From NCBI RefSeq assembly GCF_011752815.1, contig NZ_VWWV01000003.1, forward strand, positions 372,001-436,000: DNA of 64,000 nucleotides. The letters run 5' to 3'. Positions 1 to 11,528 of this stretch are shown here, one piece after another. The notes under the pieces are model-generated. The model did not search any database. It was not told where the DNA came from and saw only the letters and a list, made by a program, of their open reading frames with translations. Both the position numbers and the translations under genes were made by a program. Position 1 is the first letter of the stretch, and each line of letters opens with the position of its first letter. The DNA is from Enterobacter sp. Cy-643. GTDB taxonomy: Bacteria; Pseudomonadota; Gammaproteobacteria; Enterobacterales; Enterobacteriaceae.

Positions 1-17
1 GTCAAAATATTTTGAAA

Positions 18-43
18 GAGACCATCAGAAATGGTCACTTTTT
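18..43 (+). terminator. possible terminator hairpin at the left edge
   Basis: A 6-bp stem (GACCAT / ATGGTC, 20-36, 5-nt loop) is followed by ACTTTTT. The gene it would serve lies outside the window. The stem is short, so this is tentative. Confidence 0.3.
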
Positions 44-142
44 ATTCAGCCATCAGGAATTACACTTATTGATAACAGGCCGCCACAGCCATTAACAGGA
101 GCGACGACCACGGATTTCAGGTTTGTTGTAGTGGAGCGCATC

Positions 143-418
143 ATGAAAAATATCGTTATTGCCCTTGCCGCTGTACTGCTCTTTAGCGCAAATGCGGCTG
201 CAGCTATAAAAATCGACGCCCGCCAGGCCAGAAATATGGACGACGTTCAGAGCCTGGGCGTTATTTACATCAATCATAACTTCGCCACCGTTTCTGAAGC
301 GGAATCGGCCATTCAACAGGATGCTGACCAGCACAACGCGAAGTTTTATCACACGATAATCATGAGAGAACCGGGCAGCAACGGCAATATGCACGTCAGC
401 GCTGACATCTACCGGTAG
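143..418 (+). CDS. yjfY: YjfY, small secreted DUF1471 protein
   Basis: A 91-residue protein of the YhcN/BhsA/McbA (DUF1471) family. These are small periplasmic proteins linked to stress and biofilm responses; no reaction is known for YjfY. The first 20 or so residues form a signal peptide (positive MKN start, hydrophobic core, Ala-rich cleavage region), leaving a mature domain of about 70 residues with the family pattern of a Gly-x-Ile strand and a C-terminal ADIY-type end. ATG 143 is preferred over the upstream GTG at 131 because GGAG at 132-135 sits 7 nt before it and the signal peptide then starts normally. It converges on ulaF, as in E. coli, where yjfY also lies beside the ula operon. 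Two further DUF1471 genes (bsmA, yjfN) lie 8 kb away. Confidence 0.9.
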   Translation: MKNIVIALAAVLLFSANAAAAIKIDARQARNMDDVQSLGVIYINHNFATVSEAESAIQQDADQHNAKFYHTIIMREPGSNGNMHVSADIYR

Positions 419-478
419 CTTGAGAGTACGCGTAAACACCAGAGAAGACACCACGACCTAAAAATCCATGTTTGACTT

Positions 479-504
479 GCCCCCGCTTGCGGGGGCTTTT
501 TTTT
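479..504 (+). terminator. intrinsic terminator of yjfY
   Basis: GCCCCCGC-TT-GCGGGGGC stem directly followed by eight T residues on the plus strand, 60 bases after the yjfY stop codon. Confidence 0.85.
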
Positions 505-558
505 GGATAACGCCCCAATACCGCTGGTGACAGCGGCTTTAACATCCAACACACGCGT

Positions 559-1245
559 TCACTTTTGCCCGTAATAGGCATTCGGACCATGCTTACGCAT
601 GAAATGCTTGTTTATCAGGTAATCATCCATGCGGCCAAGGAAGGGGTTAATGCCGCGAGAAATCCACGCCATTCTGGCGACTTCTTCCATAACGACCGCG
701 TTATGCACCGCATCATGAGCATCTTTGCCCCAGGCAAAAGGCCCGTGTTGAAACACCACAATTCCGGGCGTATGCAGTGGCTCCATTGCACCCAGCGTTT
801 CAATGATCACCCGCCCGGTGTTCAGCTCGTAATCCTCTTCAACTTCACTGGCGCTTAACGCTCTGGTACACGGGATGTCGCCAAAGAAGTAGTCCGCATG
901 AGTCGTGCCCAGCGCAGGAATGGCAAGACCGGCCTGCGCCCAGGCCGTAGCATGCGTCGAATGGGTATGCACCACGCCGCCAAGACGTGGATAGTGGCGA
1001 TACAACGCCAGATGCGTAGCCGTATCGGAAGAAGGACGGAACTTACCTTCCACCACATTGCCCTCCAGATCCACCACCACCATATCGTCCACACTCATGA
1101 TCTCGTAGGCTATGCCGCTGGGTTTAATGACCACCAGCCCACGCTCGCGGTCAATGGCACTCACGTTGCCCCAGGTGAAGGTCACCAGACCATAGCGCGG
1201 TAAATCCATGTTAGCGTCAAAAACCTGCTGTTTGAGCTTTTGCAT
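559..1245 (-). CDS. ulaF: L-ribulose-5-phosphate 4-epimerase UlaF
   Basis: Last enzyme of L-ascorbate fermentation; it converts L-ribulose 5-phosphate to D-xylulose 5-phosphate, which enters the pentose phosphate pathway. The protein has 228 residues, the normal length, and belongs to the class II aldolase / AraD family. The metal-binding histidines are visible in HTHSTH (H93, H95) and FQHGPF (H167), and the phosphate-binding S-S-D near residue 72-74 is present. Start is ATG 1245, which overlaps the ulaE stop by one base (TAATG), so translation is probably coupled. It is the last gene of ulaABCDEF, transcribed right to left. AraD and SgbE are close paralogs, but the operon context fixes the name. 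Confidence 0.95.
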   Translation of the reverse strand: MQKLKQQVFDANMDLPRYGLVTFTWGNVSAIDRERGLVVIKPSGIAYEIMSVDDMVVVDLEGNVVEGKFRPSSDTATHLALYRHYPRLGGVVHTHSTHATAWAQAGLAIPALGTTHADYFFGDIPCTRALSASEVEEDYELNTGRVIIETLGAMEPLHTPGIVVFQHGPFAWGKDAHDAVHNAVVMEEVARMAWISRGINPFLGRMDDYLINKHFMRKHGPNAYYGQK

Positions 1246-2099
1246 TATGATGTCTCCACCAGTCCAGCCCGCATCATCCGCGCTCTCACCCAATCGCGCG
1301 CGCGCGCCACTTCTGCTGCCGGGTCATCGGCCGTTTCACTCCACATTTCAATCAGGTAGGGGCCACAATAGCCACTCTCTTGAAGAGTCTCAAAACAACC
1401 TTCGAAATCAACCACCCCTTCACCAAACGGCACGCTTTTAAACACACCTGGCCTTGCATCTTTCACATGCACTGCGACGATATGCCCCATCCCGGCCTGT
1501 AGCTCCATCTGCACATCGTTATCCCACGCAGACAAGTTGCCAATATCAGGATAGAGCTGGAACCACGGATTATTCAGGTAATGGACATAGCCCAATGCCT
1601 TACTGACTGAATTCATCAGCGGGTAATCCATGATTTCCATCGCCAGCATCACCTGCGCGCGGCTTGCCATTTCAACGCACTCTTTAAGGCTCTCGCGAAA
1701 ACGACGGCGCGTCTCGTCATTGGCCTCCTGATAATAAACGTCGTAACCCGCCAGTTGGATAACTCGAATGCCCACATCCTGTGCCAGTTGAATCGCCTTG
1801 CGCATGATCTCCAGGCCGTGGTTCCGTACCGCATCGTCTTCGCTACCGAGCGGAAAACGTCGATGAGCACTGAGGCACATAGAAGGGACACGCACACCGG
1901 TTTCGGCAATTGCGTTGACCAAAGCGAGGCGCTGTTCTTTGCACCAGTCCAGGCGAGCCAATCGGGCATCGGTTTCATCAACCGACATCTCGACGAAGTC
2001 AAAAAGGAGTGTTTTCGCCAGCCGCAGGCGTTCCAGCCAGCACTCCCCGGTGGGAAGTGCTTTTTCATAGATGCCAAGCGGAATATGTTTCGACAGCAT
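1245..2099 (-). CDS. ulaE: L-xylulose-5-phosphate 3-epimerase UlaE
   Basis: A 284-residue cytoplasmic epimerase that converts L-xylulose 5-phosphate to L-ribulose 5-phosphate in anaerobic ascorbate breakdown. It has the xylose-isomerase-like TIM-barrel fold; the metal-ligand segments [18 protein letters not shown] and LIEMW occur in the expected order. Length equals that of the E. coli protein. The gene lies 9 nt downstream of ulaD and its stop overlaps the ulaF start. SgbU is the nearest alternative, but the neighbours are all ula genes. Confidence 0.95.
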   Translation of the reverse strand: MLSKHIPLGIYEKALPTGECWLERLRLAKTLLFDFVEMSVDETDARLARLDWCKEQRLALVNAIAETGVRVPSMCLSAHRRFPLGSEDDAVRNHGLEIMRKAIQLAQDVGIRVIQLAGYDVYYQEANDETRRRFRESLKECVEMASRAQVMLAMEIMDYPLMNSVSKALGYVHYLNNPWFQLYPDIGNLSAWDNDVQMELQAGMGHIVAVHVKDARPGVFKSVPFGEGVVDFEGCFETLQESGYCGPYLIEMWSETADDPAAEVARARDWVRARMMRAGLVETS

Positions 2100-2108
2100 A
2101 GCCGCTCC

Positions 2109-2759
2109 TTAGCCCCACAGCTGGGCAATAGAACGTTTAAACTGCCGTGCCGCTTCCGCAGGTGCAGCCGCATCGCGAATGCTGCGACCGGCAATAAAGA
2201 CGTGAATCGGAATCCCCTGGAAAAGCGGCAAATCTTCCACCGTCAGGCCGCCGGTTACGGTGACCTTAAAGCCCATATCAGACAGACGTTTAATGGCATT
2301 GATATCTGCTTCGCCCCACGCCACACCAGCCGCCTGTGCATCACGGCTACGGTGATAAACCACCTGCGCGATGCCCGCATCACGCCACGCCTGTGCCTGC
2401 GACCACGTCCAGTAGCCTGTCAGTTCAATCTGTATGTCACCGTCAAACTCTTTCGCCACATCCAGTGCGCCCTTGGCGGTGTTAAGATCCGCACAGCAAA
2501 TAACGGTTACCCAGTCGGCATTCGCTTCAAAACACATGCGGGAAAGAATTTTACCGGCATCGGCAATTTTGGCATCAGCCAGCACAATTTTTTGCGGATA
2601 GAGCGACTTCAGATCGCGAACGGCACGTACACCTTCAGCCACACAAAGAATGGTACCAACTTCAATGATGTCCACTTCATCGGCAATCAGGCGGGTTGTT
2701 TCATATGCGGAAGACATTGATTGATTATCCAGCGCAACCTGCAACATTGGTAATGACAT
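2109..2759 (-). CDS. ulaD: 3-keto-L-gulonate-6-phosphate decarboxylase UlaD
   Basis: A 216-residue Mg-dependent decarboxylase that turns 3-keto-L-gulonate 6-phosphate into L-xylulose 5-phosphate and CO2. It belongs to the orotidine-5'-phosphate decarboxylase suprafamily; the DxKxxD active-site motif is D62-K64-D67. Full length relative to E. coli UlaD (216). It lies 12 nt after ulaC in the operon. SgbH is a close paralog; the PTS genes immediately upstream point to UlaD. Confidence 0.95.
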   Translation of the reverse strand: MSLPMLQVALDNQSMSSAYETTRLIADEVDIIEVGTILCVAEGVRAVRDLKSLYPQKIVLADAKIADAGKILSRMCFEANADWVTVICCADLNTAKGALDVAKEFDGDIQIELTGYWTWSQAQAWRDAGIAQVVYHRSRDAQAAGVAWGEADINAIKRLSDMGFKVTVTGGLTVEDLPLFQGIPIHVFIAGRSIRDAAAPAEAARQFKRSIAQLWG

Positions 2760-2771
2760 TTGATGCTCCTT

Positions 2772-3239
2772 TTAAACAGCCGCCGCAGTGGCATTATCAA
2801 TTAAATCGAGAACTTCCTGCGTGGTGCGGCAGGCACGTAAACGGTCAAAATTAGCCTCATTTTCAAACAGATTGACGATCTGCATGATGCCCACTTCCTG
2901 ATGGGTGCTGGCGTCAATGGCCGCCATGGTGATAAGAATATCGACCGGGTCGTTATCTTCATGGTTGAACACCAGAGGCGTTTTTAGCGTCACCAGCGCG
3001 AAGCCGGTTTTCTTGACCCCCTCTTCCGGGCGGCCATGTGGCATCGCCAGCCCTGGTGCAATCACAAAGTAAGGACCATGCTGCGCAACACCATCAAGAA
3101 TGGCCTGGTAATAACGCGGCTCAACAATGTCAGCCTTAACCAACAGATCAACTCCCAGCTTTACCGCTTCCTGCCAGGTACGGGCCTCAGCCTGTAAAAG
3201 GATGGTGTTATTGTCTGCCAGCGAATCACGTAGTTGCAT
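2772..3239 (-). CDS. ulaC: ascorbate PTS EIIA component UlaC
   Basis: A 155-residue cytoplasmic phosphocarrier of the L-ascorbate phosphotransferase system, EIIA of the mannitol/fructose type. The phospho-accepting histidine is H68 in [10 protein letters not shown]. It passes phosphate from HPr to UlaB. The start codon overlaps the ulaB stop by one base (TAATG), so stoichiometric translation with UlaB is likely. Confidence 0.95.
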   Translation of the reverse strand: MQLRDSLADNNTILLQAEARTWQEAVKLGVDLLVKADIVEPRYYQAILDGVAQHGPYFVIAPGLAMPHGRPEEGVKKTGFALVTLKTPLVFNHEDNDPVDILITMAAIDASTHQEVGIMQIVNLFENEANFDRLRACRTTQEVLDLIDNATAAAV

Positions 3240-3553
3240 TAGCTGCCCTCCTTCACATCCTGTGGAAAATGCGCATTGATCACCTCCAGCAGCTTTGGTC
3301 CAAAATCAGCAGGCGAGAGCATATTGCGCACCCCCACAACATATTTATTGCCTGTTACGGTGATTTCTCCCGCGATATGCGTGGATGCGATGATGATGTC
3401 CGCGCCGCTGAGTTCACTTTTGTATTCCCCCACCGCGCAACTGTTTACCGTATGGTCAATATTTGACTGAGTTAAAAACTGGTCCACTTTCATCTTCATG
3501 ATCATGGAACTCCCTTGCCCATTGCCACACACAGCCAGAATACGTACGGTCAT
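3239..3553 (-). CDS. ulaB: ascorbate PTS EIIB component UlaB
   Basis: A 104-residue EIIB domain protein. The phosphocysteine is C9 in the N-terminal loop [10 protein letters not shown], typical of the lactose/ascorbate-type EIIB fold. It receives phosphate from UlaC and phosphorylates ascorbate as it passes through UlaA. It sits 12 nt downstream of ulaA and overlaps ulaC by one base. Confidence 0.95.
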   Translation of the reverse strand: MTVRILAVCGNGQGSSMIMKMKVDQFLTQSNIDHTVNSCAVGEYKSELSGADIIIASTHIAGEITVTGNKYVVGVRNMLSPADFGPKLLEVINAHFPQDVKEGS

Positions 3554-3565
3554 AATCGAGACTCC

Positions 3566-5073
<1,508 letters not shown>

Positions 5074-5251
5074 GTATCACGCAAATTATTTCCATAGGAT
5101 GAAAATGGATTATCACTGCTGTCCAGAACCAAGAAAATAAACTATTAAATTCAATGCCATAATTACAAACCCATGATATCAAACCAACATAAAGATAGAT
5201 TTCCCCTGCCGTTTTCAAGTCGAAATATCACTATCAGGTTATTGCAAACCG

Positions 5252-5279
5252 AATCAAATAGTGCCAATTTAAATCAAAT
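5252..5279. promoter_or_regulatory. candidate UlaR half-sites, ulaG side
   Basis: Two direct copies of AATCAAAT (5252-5259 and 5272-5279) lie exactly 20 bp apart, on the same DNA face, 46 bp before the ulaG start. The core matches the AATCA/TGATT arms of the repeat at 5031-5073. The rest of the 358-bp gap is AT-rich and holds no gene. Confidence 0.5.
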
Positions 5280-5324
5280 GAACTCACATTGTGATTTATT
5301 TTGAATTAAAAAGGAGTGAAAACG

Positions 5325-6389
5325 ATGAATAAAGTGAACACGATCACCCGTGAATCATGGGTTCTGAGTACCTTTCCGGAATGGGGTAGCTGGCTGAATG
5401 AAGAAATTGAACAAGAGCAGGTTGCGCCGGGCACCTTTGCCATGTGGTGGCTGGGCTGTACAGGCATCTGGCTGAAATCAGAAGGCGGGGCCAATATTTG
5501 CACCGATTTCTGGTGCGGAACAGGTAAGCAAAGTCACGGCAACCCGCTGATGAAAACAGGCCATCAGATGCAACGCATGGCCGGCGTGAAGAAACTCCAA
5601 CCCAACCTACGTACTACACCGTTTGTTCTGGATCCATTCGCCATTCGCCAGATCGATGCCGTACTGTCCACGCACGATCATAATGATCACATTGATGTGA
5701 ACGTTGCCGCCGCAGTCATGCAGAACTGTGCTGATGACGTACCGTTTATCGGCCCGCAAACCTGCGTTAATCTGTGGATTGGCTGGGGTGTACCGAAAGA
5801 ACGCTGCATCGTGGTAAAACCTGGCGACGTTATAAAAATAAAAGATATTGAAATCCATGCGCTCGATGCGTTTGACCGTACCGCGCTGATCACGTTACCG
5901 GTCGATCAAAAAGCTGCGGGGGTGCTGCCGGACGGGATGGACCAGCGCGCAGTGAACTACTTATTCAAAACGCCGGGTGGCACGCTGTACCACAGCGGTG
6001 ATTCTCACTACTCCAACTACTACGCAAAACACGGTAACGAGCACCAAATCGACGTGGCTCTGGGCTCCTATGGCGAGAACCCACGCGGTATTACCGACAA
6101 AATGACCAGCGCGGATATCCTGCGTATGGCCGAATCACTGAATGCCAACGTGGTCATCCCGTTCCATCACGATATCTGGTCAAATTTCCAGGCCGACCCA
6201 CAGGAAATCCGCGTGCTATGGGAAATGAAGAAAGATCGGCTGAAATATCACTTTAAGCCCTTCATTTGGCAGGTTGGAGGGAAATTCACCTGGCCGTTGG
6301 ACAAAGACAACTACGAATACCACTATCCACGCGGGTTCGATGACTGCTTCACCCTGGAACCCGATCTGCCCTTTAAGTCCTTCCTGTAA
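5325..6389 (+). CDS. ulaG: L-ascorbate-6-phosphate lactonase UlaG
   Basis: A 354-residue cytoplasmic lactonase that opens L-ascorbate 6-phosphate to 3-keto-L-gulonate 6-phosphate, the substrate of UlaD. It has the metallo-beta-lactamase fold; the HxHxDH-type metal site is THDHNDHID (H117-D121-H122). The length equals that of E. coli UlaG. Start is ATG 5325 with AAGGAG 8 nt upstream; the GTG at 5316 lies inside that ribosome-binding region. Divergent from ulaA and followed by ulaR. Confidence 0.95.
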   Translation: MNKVNTITRESWVLSTFPEWGSWLNEEIEQEQVAPGTFAMWWLGCTGIWLKSEGGANICTDFWCGTGKQSHGNPLMKTGHQMQRMAGVKKLQPNLRTTPFVLDPFAIRQIDAVLSTHDHNDHIDVNVAAAVMQNCADDVPFIGPQTCVNLWIGWGVPKERCIVVKPGDVIKIKDIEIHALDAFDRTALITLPVDQKAAGVLPDGMDQRAVNYLFKTPGGTLYHSGDSHYSNYYAKHGNEHQIDVALGSYGENPRGITDKMTSADILRMAESLNANVVIPFHHDIWSNFQADPQEIRVLWEMKKDRLKYHFKPFIWQVGGKFTWPLDKDNYEYHYPRGFDDCFTLEPDLPFKSFL

Positions 6390-6396
6390 GATGTCT

Positions 6397-6428
6397 CCGG
6401 CGGGCGGTCAATACAAGCCGCTCGTCGG
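6397..6428 (+). terminator. hairpin after ulaG
   Basis: CCGGCGGGCGG (6397-6407) can pair with CCGCTCGTCGG (6418-6428) through 11 bp including two G-U pairs. The following sequence AAATTCTTTCC is only moderately T-rich. Probable terminator or mRNA 3' stabiliser. Confidence 0.45.
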
Positions 6429-6507
6429 AAATTCTTTCCGTCCACATTAGTATTTTCATCTGATTTTAAATATTATCTTTGCTTATCACTTTTAATCGGA
6501 TTTGCTC

Positions 6508-7263
6508 ATGACGGAAGCGCAAAGACATCAAATTTTACTGGATTTGCTTGCACAAACGGGGTTTGTCACCGTGGAGCAAGTGATATCCCGGCTGAAAATC
6601 TCTCCCGCAACGGCTCGGCGTGATATCAATAAACTCGACGAGAGCGGCAAACTGAAAAAAGTCCGCAATGGTGCGGAAGCCGTTAGTGAGCAGCGCCCGC
6701 GCTGGTCGCCGATGAACATTCACCAGGCTCAAAACCATGATGAAAAAGTACGGATTGCCCGCGCGGCTTCTCAGCTGGTCAGCCCAGGTGAAAGCATTGT
6801 TATCAACTGCGGCTCCACCGCCTTTCTGCTCGGCCAACAGATTTGTAGTAAACCGGTACAAATCATTACCAACTACTTGCCGCTGGCAAATTATCTTATC
6901 GAACAGGAGCATGACAGCGTGGTCATCATGGGGGGGCAGTACAATAAAAGCCACTCTATCACCCTCGGGCCACAGGAGAATGAAACGTCGCTGTATGCCG
7001 GACACTGGATGTTTACCAGCGGCAAGGGACTGACCGCCGAAGGTTTGTATAAAACCGATATGCTAACCGCAATGGCGGAGCAGAAGATGCTGGGAGTGGT
7101 AGGCAAACTGGTGGTGTTGGTTGACAGCAGCAAAGTCGGGCAACGGGCTGGAATGCTATTCAGCCGCACAGATCAAATAGATTTGGTCATTACCGGCAAG
7201 CAGGCCGATCCTGAAGTCGTGCTAAAACTTCAGGAACGCGGCGTCAAAGTCATCCTGGTTTAG
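6508..7263 (+). CDS. ulaR: ascorbate-responsive repressor UlaR
   Basis: A 251-residue DeoR-family repressor of the ula regulon. The N-terminal helix-turn-helix (about residues 1-57, with the family stretch [12 protein letters not shown]) is followed by a sugar-phosphate-sensing domain; L-ascorbate 6-phosphate is the known inducer for E. coli UlaR. ATG 6508 gives the family start MTEAQRH; a TTG at 6502 is less likely. It reads in the same direction as ulaG but with a 118-bp gap containing a hairpin, so it may have its own promoter. Confidence 0.95.
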   Translation: MTEAQRHQILLDLLAQTGFVTVEQVISRLKISPATARRDINKLDESGKLKKVRNGAEAVSEQRPRWSPMNIHQAQNHDEKVRIARAASQLVSPGESIVINCGSTAFLLGQQICSKPVQIITNYLPLANYLIEQEHDSVVIMGGQYNKSHSITLGPQENETSLYAGHWMFTSGKGLTAEGLYKTDMLTAMAEQKMLGVVGKLVVLVDSSKVGQRAGMLFSRTDQIDLVITGKQADPEVVLKLQERGVKVILV

Positions 7264-7266
7264 TGC

Positions 7267-7995
7267 TTACAGGTACCGGGCAAAAAACTGGCTTGTAGCG
7301 TCTAATGCTTCGGGCGTGATGCGATGTTTGACGCCTGCTTCCCATACACAAGTCAGGTTTTGGTTCAGCTTCTTTTCCACCAGCGCCTGCTGCAATCTGA
7401 ACGTCTCGACGGCGGGCACAACGTCATCTTCTTCACCGTGCCAGAGCAGCAGCGGCCTGTTGCTTAGCGCTTCAAGCTGTTCGCCAACATCGTAATCCTT
7501 CAGGCTGACAATAACATTTTCACGCACTTCCACCGAAGGTGGGAACAGCGTCTGGGCGAGCGTCGTAAAATAGCCCGACCCCATCAGGCAGGCAACGCAG
7601 CGGACTTCAGGCTGCCGCGCCATAATCCCCAGCGCCGTCATGCCTCCCATAGAAGCTCCACCCACGGCAAGCCTCCCCTCGGCAACGCCGCCGGAGTTGA
7701 TTAATGCCTGATAGAGAGCCGGGAATTCATCAATACTGTTTTTTAAAATCGGCCAGAACTGCTGCAGGCGGGTTTGAGCATCGCCGCCATATCGAGCGCC
7801 ATGGTCGAGAGCATCCGGCATTACAACGCGAAATCCCTGCAGCGCCAGCGCCACGGCGAAATAGCTATAAACCAGCTTTGAAGAGGTAAACCCGTGATAG
7901 AAGATAACCGTCGGCAACGGGGCCTGCTTCATTCCGGCAGGTACCGCGTGCAACACTTCAACATCGGCGAACCGCTCATTATAAATTTCGATCAT
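7267..7995 (-). CDS. yjfP: carboxylesterase YjfP
   Basis: A 242-residue alpha/beta hydrolase matching E. coli YjfP, which has carboxylesterase activity on short acyl esters in vitro; the natural substrate is unknown. The nucleophile elbow is GGASMGG (S115). A likely acid is in GEEDDVVPA and the catalytic histidine in VKHRITPEA. The HGFTSS segment near residue 34 forms the oxyanion region. It converges on ulaR, with stop codons 3 bp apart, and diverges from bsmA. Confidence 0.9.
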   Translation of the reverse strand: MIEIYNERFADVEVLHAVPAGMKQAPLPTVIFYHGFTSSKLVYSYFAVALALQGFRVVMPDALDHGARYGGDAQTRLQQFWPILKNSIDEFPALYQALINSGGVAEGRLAVGGASMGGMTALGIMARQPEVRCVACLMGSGYFTTLAQTLFPPSVEVRENVIVSLKDYDVGEQLEALSNRPLLLWHGEEDDVVPAVETFRLQQALVEKKLNQNLTCVWEAGVKHRITPEALDATSQFFARYL

Positions 7996-8161
7996 CTTCT
8001 CTTCTCCTCCGGCGAAATATCAGGGAAAGTAACGCAGATTAGGGATTATTGTAACGGTGAGATCTAGCTAGCGATTTTCATTCGAAAGTCAGCTAAAAGC
8101 GCGCCTGAGATAACAAATCGGAAACATTCCCCCTTTGCACGGCCAAACCCGGAACTACACT

Positions 8162-8491
8162 ATGATCGTCAAGAAACGAGAAACCATCATGCCACGGCTA
8201 TCCGTACTATTTCTGGCGGCCTTACTCAGCGCCTGCAGCGTGCTTCAGGGTACACCGCAGCCAGCACCATCGCCGACAAATTATCCGCAGGAAGTACAGC
8301 GCTCTCAGACTGCGGAATTGACAAAAATAGGCACCGTGACCGCCGTGGTACGTGGCTCTCCGATGGACTCAGAAGCCATTATTAAGAAGAAAGCCGCAGC
8401 AGCAAAAGCCGATTATTATCTCATCATTATGAATGATGAGACGGTTATCCCAGGCCAATGGTATTCGCAGGCTATTTTGTATCGAAAATAG
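8162..8491 (+). CDS. bsmA: lipoprotein BsmA (YjfO), DUF1471 family
   Basis: A lipoprotein of the DUF1471 family; E. coli BsmA affects biofilm formation and stress tolerance. A lipobox LLSAC is visible, followed by a P/Q-rich linker and the YhcN-like domain ending in GQWYSQAILYRK, which matches the E. coli protein. Start is uncertain: ATG 8162 (109 residues) has GGAA 7 nt upstream and a KKR-containing n-region; ATG 8189 would leave a very short signal with a weak ribosome site. Divergent from yjfP, upstream of yjfN. Confidence 0.85.
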   Translation: MIVKKRETIMPRLSVLFLAALLSACSVLQGTPQPAPSPTNYPQEVQRSQTAELTKIGTVTAVVRGSPMDSEAIIKKKAAAAKADYYLIIMNDETVIPGQWYSQAILYRK

Positions 8492-8648
8492 CCCGGGCAG
8501 GTAGCCGTTATTTATTGATATTTACACAGCTTTTCGCCGCTTGATCGTTTCTTATGCACAATGGACCTCGCCCTCAGGAAGCGGGGTCAGCTTTGAGTAA
8601 GCGAAGGATTGCCCTGTCACTTCGGGGTAAAATGATAAGGAACTGACA

Positions 8649-8924
8649 ATGAAACGATCTCTAGCCTTAACGACACTGCTGTTATCTGTTGGCCTCATTC
8701 CGACTCTGGCGCAGTCCGCCGAGTTTGCCAGCGCGGACTGCGTAACGGGCCTTAATGAAATCGGATTAATTTCGGTCAATGATATTGCCGGCAGCCCTCA
8801 GGACGTCGAACGTATGATCGCACTGAAAGCTGACGAGCAGGGTGCTTCCTGGTACCGCATTATTCAGATGCAGGAAAACTCTCTGGCCGATAGCTGGCGA
8901 GCGCAGGCCATTCTTTACGCATAA
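8649..8924 (+). CDS. yjfN: YjfN, periplasmic DUF1471 protein
   Basis: A 91-residue DUF1471 protein with an N-terminal signal peptide (about residues 1-23, ending LAQSA) and a short mature domain with one cysteine (C31). Its length and ending RAQAILYA match E. coli YjfN, which I recall being reported as an activator of the protease DegP; that function is knowledge from E. coli, not visible here. Convergent with aidB, 15 bp apart. Confidence 0.9.
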   Translation: MKRSLALTTLLLSVGLIPTLAQSAEFASADCVTGLNEIGLISVNDIAGSPQDVERMIALKADEQGASWYRIIQMQENSLADSWRAQAILYA

Positions 8925-8939
8925 AGACCCGCGATTATA

Positions 8940-10574
8940 TTAAGCCACGCCTCCCGTTGCCCGCAGCAGCACATCATTGATGACCTGCTCGGGCAAAAGC
9001 GATTCTCCCCGCTCATCCAGCATCATGCGACACCAGGCTTCCGCCATCGGGGGTGAGAGTGATTTAAGCAATTGTGCCCCACAGGCGAGATTAGCCAGCT
9101 GCTGTATAATTTCTCTGCCCCGCTCTTCCTGAGGCTTCCGCAATCGTTGCTGTAGCTGCCGCCAGCTGCGATCGAAATGCCGGCTTTGCCCCTTAACCTC
9201 GTCAAACTCGTGGGACAGCATTTCTATCACCGCAGGCTGTTTGGCAAGCACGCGCAGCACATCAAGGCTCATAATATTGCCCGATCCTTCCCAGATGCTG
9301 TTCACAGGCATTTCGCGATATAACCGAGGAAGCTCGCTCTCTTCACAGTAGCCCACTCCGCCCAGCACCTCCATCGCTTCGGCCACAAAAGGGATCCCTG
9401 CTTTGCAGATGCTGAATTTCGCAACCGGGGTAAACAAACGGCTGTAAGCCAGCTGTAAAGCGTCGTCCGGCAACTCCCACGCTCGCGCCAGACGGAAAAG
9501 AAAGGCCGTCTGGCCTTCAAGCCGCAGCGCCATTTTTCCCAGTAGCTGGCGCATCATCGGCTGTTCAATAAGCGTTTTGCCAAAGGCCTGCCGCTGAAGA
9601 GCGTGACACAAGGCCACTGAGAGTGCTCGCCGCATCAGACCGTGACTACCCAGCGCACAGTCGAAGCGGGTAAATCCGCCCATCTTCAAAATATGGCGAA
9701 CGCCTTCACCTTCCTCACCAATAAGCCAGGCGGTAGCATCACAGAACTCCACTTCACTGCTGGCGTTTGAACGGTTGCCCAACTTGTCCTTGAGGCGCTC
9801 AAGGCGAACGGCGTTGCGCTGGCCATCCGGCAGAATACGCGGTAAGAAGAAGCACGAAAGGCCCCCCTTTGCCTGAGCAAGTACCAGATGCGCATCGCTT
9901 TGCGGTACGGAGAAAAACCATTTGTGCCCCACCAGCCGGTAAGCCTCTCCGGCCCCTCTGCTCGCCAGCGGTTCAGCGCGGGTGGTGTTACTCAACACAT
10001 CAGACCCGCCCTGCTTCTCTGTCATCCCCATGCCAATCAGCAAGCCCCTTTTTTGGGCACCCGGCAGCAGATGTACGTCGTAGCGATCGCTCAGCAAAGG
10101 CTTACGCCACGCTTCAAATTCTTTGGGTAAGTGCTGTAACAGCAACGGCGTTGCTCCAAACGTCATAGTGATCGGGCAAAGCGTACCCGCTTCAACCTGA
10201 GCGTGTTGGATAAACCGCGCCGCACGAGCGACAAAAGCGCCCTGACGCGCGTCCTCTTGCCAGACGAGATTATGAACCCGGTTAGCAAACAGGCCCTGCA
10301 TCAGCAAATGCCAGGCGGGGTGAAAGCGAACGTCATCCAGCCGCTCTCCGCAAGCATCAAACCGCAGCAGCTCCGGTGTATTGATATTTGCCAGCCGCCC
10401 CAGTTCCAAAGATTCGGCGGAACCCAGCTGTTGGCCGATGCTGGCCAGAAGTTCGGCGTCCCAGCCTGCACCTTCACGGACGACGGCTTCTCGCAGAGGA
10501 ATGTCAGAAAGAAAAAGATTACTGTTACTGAGGGGTTTGGGTTGATTAAAAACGGTGTGAGTTTGCCAGCGCAT
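8940..10574 (-). CDS. aidB: AidB, alkylation-response acyl-CoA dehydrogenase-like flavoprotein
   Basis: A 544-residue FAD protein of the acyl-CoA dehydrogenase superfamily, induced with the Ada regulon in E. coli and thought to protect DNA from alkylating agents. The sequence follows E. coli AidB throughout, including GMGMTEKQGGSD, KWFFSVPQSD and EVLGGVGYCEESELPRLYRE; the last 100 or so residues form the extra DNA-binding domain. ATG 10574 is chosen: GGAGGGAACAGC precedes it and the protein then starts MRWQTHTVF, like the family. In E. coli yjfIJKLMC separate aidB from rlmB; here only about 110 bp do. Confidence 0.95.
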   Translation of the reverse strand: MRWQTHTVFNQPKPLSNSNLFLSDIPLREAVVREGAGWDAELLASIGQQLGSAESLELGRLANINTPELLRFDACGERLDDVRFHPAWHLLMQGLFANRVHNLVWQEDARQGAFVARAARFIQHAQVEAGTLCPITMTFGATPLLLQHLPKEFEAWRKPLLSDRYDVHLLPGAQKRGLLIGMGMTEKQGGSDVLSNTTRAEPLASRGAGEAYRLVGHKWFFSVPQSDAHLVLAQAKGGLSCFFLPRILPDGQRNAVRLERLKDKLGNRSNASSEVEFCDATAWLIGEEGEGVRHILKMGGFTRFDCALGSHGLMRRALSVALCHALQRQAFGKTLIEQPMMRQLLGKMALRLEGQTAFLFRLARAWELPDDALQLAYSRLFTPVAKFSICKAGIPFVAEAMEVLGGVGYCEESELPRLYREMPVNSIWEGSGNIMSLDVLRVLAKQPAVIEMLSHEFDEVKGQSRHFDRSWRQLQQRLRKPQEERGREIIQQLANLACGAQLLKSLSPPMAEAWCRMMLDERGESLLPEQVINDVLLRATGGVA

Positions 10575-10682
10575 GCTGTTCCCTCCATCTGTGGCAATGC
10601 CAGTAAGTATGGACGGAGATGCGGGTTCTGCGCGGAGGGGGATCACAAACGGGGTGTTTCCACCCCATTCAGATAAAACGTC

Positions 10683-11414
10683 TTAACCGCGCTGGCGCAC
10701 GATTTCGAACAGGCAAACACCGGTGGCAACGGACACATTCAGAGAAGAAACGGTTCCGGCCATTGGGATACTGACCAGCTCGTCACAGTGCTCGCGAGTC
10801 AGACGGCGCATGCCTTCACCTTCTGCCCCCATCACCAGTGCCATCGGGCCAGTGAATTTACTCTGGAACAGAGTATGGTCCGCTTCACCGGCGGTGCCGA
10901 CAATCCAGACGTTCTCTTCCTGCAGCATACGCATGGTACGAGCCAGGTTGGTGACGCGGATCAGCGGCACGTTCTCCGCTGCGCCACAGGCAACTTTTTT
11001 TGCCGTCGCATTCAGCTGCGCGGAACGATCCTTCGGGACGATAACCGCATGCACACCGGCCGCGTCTGCGCTACGCAGGCAGGCACCAAGGTTGTGCGGA
11101 TCGGTGACGCCATCTAAGATCAGCAGGAACGGACGTTCGTGCTCGGCGATCAGGTCAGGCAGATCGTTTTCCTGATACTGGCGACCCGGCTTCACGCGGG
11201 CAATGATGCCCTGGTGTACCGCACCTTCGGCTTTCTCGTCGAGCCACTGGCGATTTGCCACCTGCACCGGGATCCCTTGCGCTTCAATAGCGTGGATCAG
11301 CGGCAGCAGGCGCTTGTCTTCGCGACCTTTCAGGATAAAGACTTCCTGAAAACGCTGCGGAGCACGTTCAAGCAGGGCCTGGACGGCGTGAATGCCGTAA
11401 ATAATTTCACTCAT
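10683..11414 (-). CDS. rlmB: 23S rRNA Gm2251 methyltransferase RlmB
   Basis: A 243-residue SPOUT methyltransferase that 2'-O-methylates G2251 in the P loop of 23S rRNA. An N-terminal RNA-binding domain (about 1-70) precedes the knotted catalytic domain with [26 protein letters not shown] and [13 protein letters not shown] 11414 gives the same start and length as E. coli RlmB; three more codons exist upstream but match nothing. Cotranscribed with nsrR and rnr. Confidence 0.95.
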   Translation of the reverse strand: MSEIIYGIHAVQALLERAPQRFQEVFILKGREDKRLLPLIHAIEAQGIPVQVANRQWLDEKAEGAVHQGIIARVKPGRQYQENDLPDLIAEHERPFLLILDGVTDPHNLGACLRSADAAGVHAVIVPKDRSAQLNATAKKVACGAAENVPLIRVTNLARTMRMLQEENVWIVGTAGEADHTLFQSKFTGPMALVMGAEGEGMRRLTREHCDELVSIPMAGTVSSLNVSVATGVCLFEIVRQRG

Positions 11415-11477
11415 CGATATCACTCATTGCGGACGAGGGCTCGCCCGTGTTGGTTTGTTCATAATCTGGATGTTGCC

Positions 11478-11513
11478 CCTCATCCCGGCCCTCTCCCCTT
11501 AAGAGAGAGGGTT
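11478..11513. repeat. REP-like palindrome between rnr and rlmB
   Basis: The stretch contains CCCTCTCC...GAGAGAGGG arms embedded in CCCTCATCCCGGCCCTC. A related element with CCCTCTCCCC / GGGGAGAGGG arms lies at 62427-62461. Short intergenic palindromes of this type are dispersed in enterobacterial genomes. Confidence 0.6.
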
Positions 11514-11528
11514 AGGATAAAGGTAATA

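Noticed and set aside
1755-2720. A 321-codon plus-strand frame
   Set aside because: Antisense to ulaE and ulaD, both strongly supported.
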